Below, piece after piece: positions 5,744 through 6,748 of a DNA stretch of 6,748 nucleotides (position 1 is the stretch's first letter; each line of letters starts with the position of its first letter). The notes under the pieces are model-generated. The model saw only the letters and a list, made by a program, of their open reading frames with translations. It was not told the DNA's origin and did no database searches. Source of the DNA: Bacteroidota bacterium (GTDB lineage: Bacteria; Bacteroidota; Bacteroidia; NS11-12g; UBA955). A program made the translations under genes and the position numbers. The DNA is taken from contig JAURQA010000128.1 in the NCBI GenBank assembly GCA_030836345.1, positions 1 through 6,748 on the forward strand, given 5' to 3'.

Positions 5744-6547
5744 ATGAAAAAACATATCATTGCTCTAAGCAGTGTGCTATGCGCTGCGCAAATATTGCTT
5801 GCATGCGATATCTGCGGAGGTGCAATAAACGCTATAGGAGGAGGCCTCTCAAATACATTTAGATATGATCTAATTGAGTTAAACTTCATGAATCAAAGAA
5901 TGGCATCTGCTCCAAGAGAACAGAGATTTACTGCTATGGATTATTTTAGATCCGTTCACGTAAATGGCCAGTTTTTCGTTCACTCTAAATGGCGCTTTCT
6001 ATCTAAAATAGGATATCAGCAAAACAAAAGAGTGAACTCTAAAGTAAAGCAAAGCACTTGTGGCATTACGGACGGACAACTTATGCTAAGCAGAGTTATT
6101 TTGGACCGAAGCCTTGGAAAAAGTAAAAATTGGAGCTGTTTTACAGAAATTGGAATAGGCGCTATGTTGCCCACTGGTATATACGATAGCAACATTCATA
6201 ACACCAAAAAACTGCCAGCAGCGTTTAACATTGGAAAAGGATCATGGGCCTCCATCTATAGATTTAACGCAGTACTAAAAAGAGATAAATGGGCATTTCT
6301 CACCACTTTAAGTGGTAGTCGAATGTTTAAAACAAGCAATGGATATAGATTTGGCCATTCATTTACATTGAACATTGGCGTTTTTTATTCCTTTAAGTAC
6401 AAAAAAATAGAAATAGCTCCATCCTTAAATTTTGTTACAGACAATAAAATGGGAGACTTTTATGCCAATAAAAAACAAGTGTTAAACTCTTATACCGCCT
6501 CCTTTCTAAAGGCCGGATTACAAAACAAATATAAAAACTGGTCTTGA
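5744..6547 (+). CDS. Exported beta-barrel-like protein with CDICG motif, 3' end probably lost
   Basis: This 267-residue protein begins with a signal peptide (MKK, then a hydrophobic stretch to about residue 20) leading directly into C21-D-I-C24-G-G. The remainder is rich in alternating polar and aromatic strands with LPTGIY near the middle, as in outer-membrane barrels. It resembles a Bacteroidota family that starts CDICGC after the signal peptide and is sometimes called transporter-like. Here the third Cys is a Gly. The signal end LLAC could also be read as a poor lipobox, so cleavage by signal peptidase I or II is open. As I remember the family, one or two more strands should follow. Here the protein stops at NKYKNWS exactly where an unrelated methyltransferase frame begins, so I take it as truncated. 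Metal-related export or uptake is only suggested by its neighbour with CDGKC. ATG 5744 follows an A-rich leader. Confidence 0.68.
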   Translation: MKKHIIALSSVLCAAQILLACDICGGAINAIGGGLSNTFRYDLIELNFMNQRMASAPREQRFTAMDYFRSVHVNGQFFVHSKWRFLSKIGYQQNKRVNSKVKQSTCGITDGQLMLSRVILDRSLGKSKNWSCFTEIGIGAMLPTGIYDSNIHNTKKLPAAFNIGKGSWASIYRFNAVLKRDKWAFLTTLSGSRMFKTSNGYRFGHSFTLNIGVFYSFKYKKIEIAPSLNFVTDNKMGDFYANKKQVLNSYTASFLKAGLQNKYKNWS

Positions 6548-6748
6548 TTTGGGTTGTGGTGATTTTACGGTTGGAAACTCGTTTTGTGATTTGTTTGAAG
6601 ACTTTAAAGCAATGGATGTTGCAAAAAATATTATTGAAGAAAACAAAAAAATTTATTCTGAACAAAACGTTAACTTTTCAACATTAGACTTAACAAATGG
6701 AACAATACCAATTACGGACGTTATCTTTGTCCGTCAGGTGCTACAACA
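6510..6748 (+). CDS. 5'-truncated SAM-dependent methyltransferase, runs off the window
   Basis: An open frame without a start codon runs from just after TAA 6507-6509 to the window end. It encodes GLDLGCGDFTVGN, the glycine-rich motif I of class I methyltransferases (S-adenosylmethionine binding). Then comes an acidic residue at the end of the second strand (AMD, at 6612-6617), a STLDL stretch, and DVIFVRQVLQ, matching the strand-4/helix region of such enzymes. The order and spacing match a Rossmann methyltransferase, so the frame is real over at least 6537-6748. No ATG, GTG or TTG stands before motif I, and the helices that normally precede motif I are absent. Its beginning overlaps the last codons of the barrel gene in another frame. 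The substrate cannot be judged. The rest lies beyond the window. Confidence 0.75.
6528..6548. other. Probable junction between two truncated genes
   Basis: Here the coding signal passes from the CDICG barrel frame to the methyltransferase frame. The barrel lacks its expected end and the methyltransferase lacks its expected beginning. The breakpoint cannot be set exactly because bases in this short stretch read plausibly in both frames, which would fit joining at a short shared sequence. It could be a recombination scar or an assembly chimera. Confidence 0.55.

Noticed and set aside
6302..6316. Perfect inverted repeat ACCACTT-T-AAGTGGT
   Set aside because: It lies inside the barrel-like coding region with a one-base centre and no T tract; it is explained by the codons for Thr-Thr-Leu-Ser-Gly and gives no sign of a site or terminator.
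6435..6665. Minus-strand open frame of 76 codons spanning the junction
   Set aside because: It crosses two real forward coding signals, and its product is a low-complexity Phe/Ile/Lys-rich sequence with no motif.

Overview
The window looks like a low-GC piece of a Bacteroidota chromosome, probably from the Flavobacteriia. The grounds are: TAnnTTTG-type promoter motifs, no clear Shine-Dalgarno sequences before the genes, a DUF4920-like lipoprotein, and two protein types (CxGKC and CDICG) that I associate with this phylum. All eight recognisable genes and one gene fragment lie on the + strand. No tRNA, rRNA, CRISPR array, transposase or phage gene is visible.

Left part (1-527): a DUF4920-like lipoprotein gene closed by a strong Rho-independent terminator. 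Middle part (600-4106): a tight housekeeping run of purB (adenylosuccinate lyase), a NFACT/RqcH-like ribosome quality-control protein starting at TTG, and lipB (octanoyltransferase), whose start overlaps the NFACT gene by 14 bases. After a 69-base gap come a GNAT acetyltransferase and a His-rich six-helix membrane protein, coupled by an ATGA overlap.

Right part (5219-6748): a short intergenic region with interleaved inverted repeats leads into a TAccTTTG promoter motif. Next is a small one-helix protein with a CDGKC motif, then a secreted or outer-membrane beta-barrel-like protein with an N-terminal CDICG motif. Together with the His-rich permease these could form a metal-handling cassette, but that is inference.

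The barrel-like gene stops abruptly. The last 200 bases, in another frame, encode the Rossmann core of a SAM methyltransferase that has no start codon. This is a junction of two truncated genes, made either by recombination or by assembly. A second recurring theme is that the TTTG promoter box sits only 4-5 bases before the probable start codon at three genes, which suggests leaderless mRNAs.
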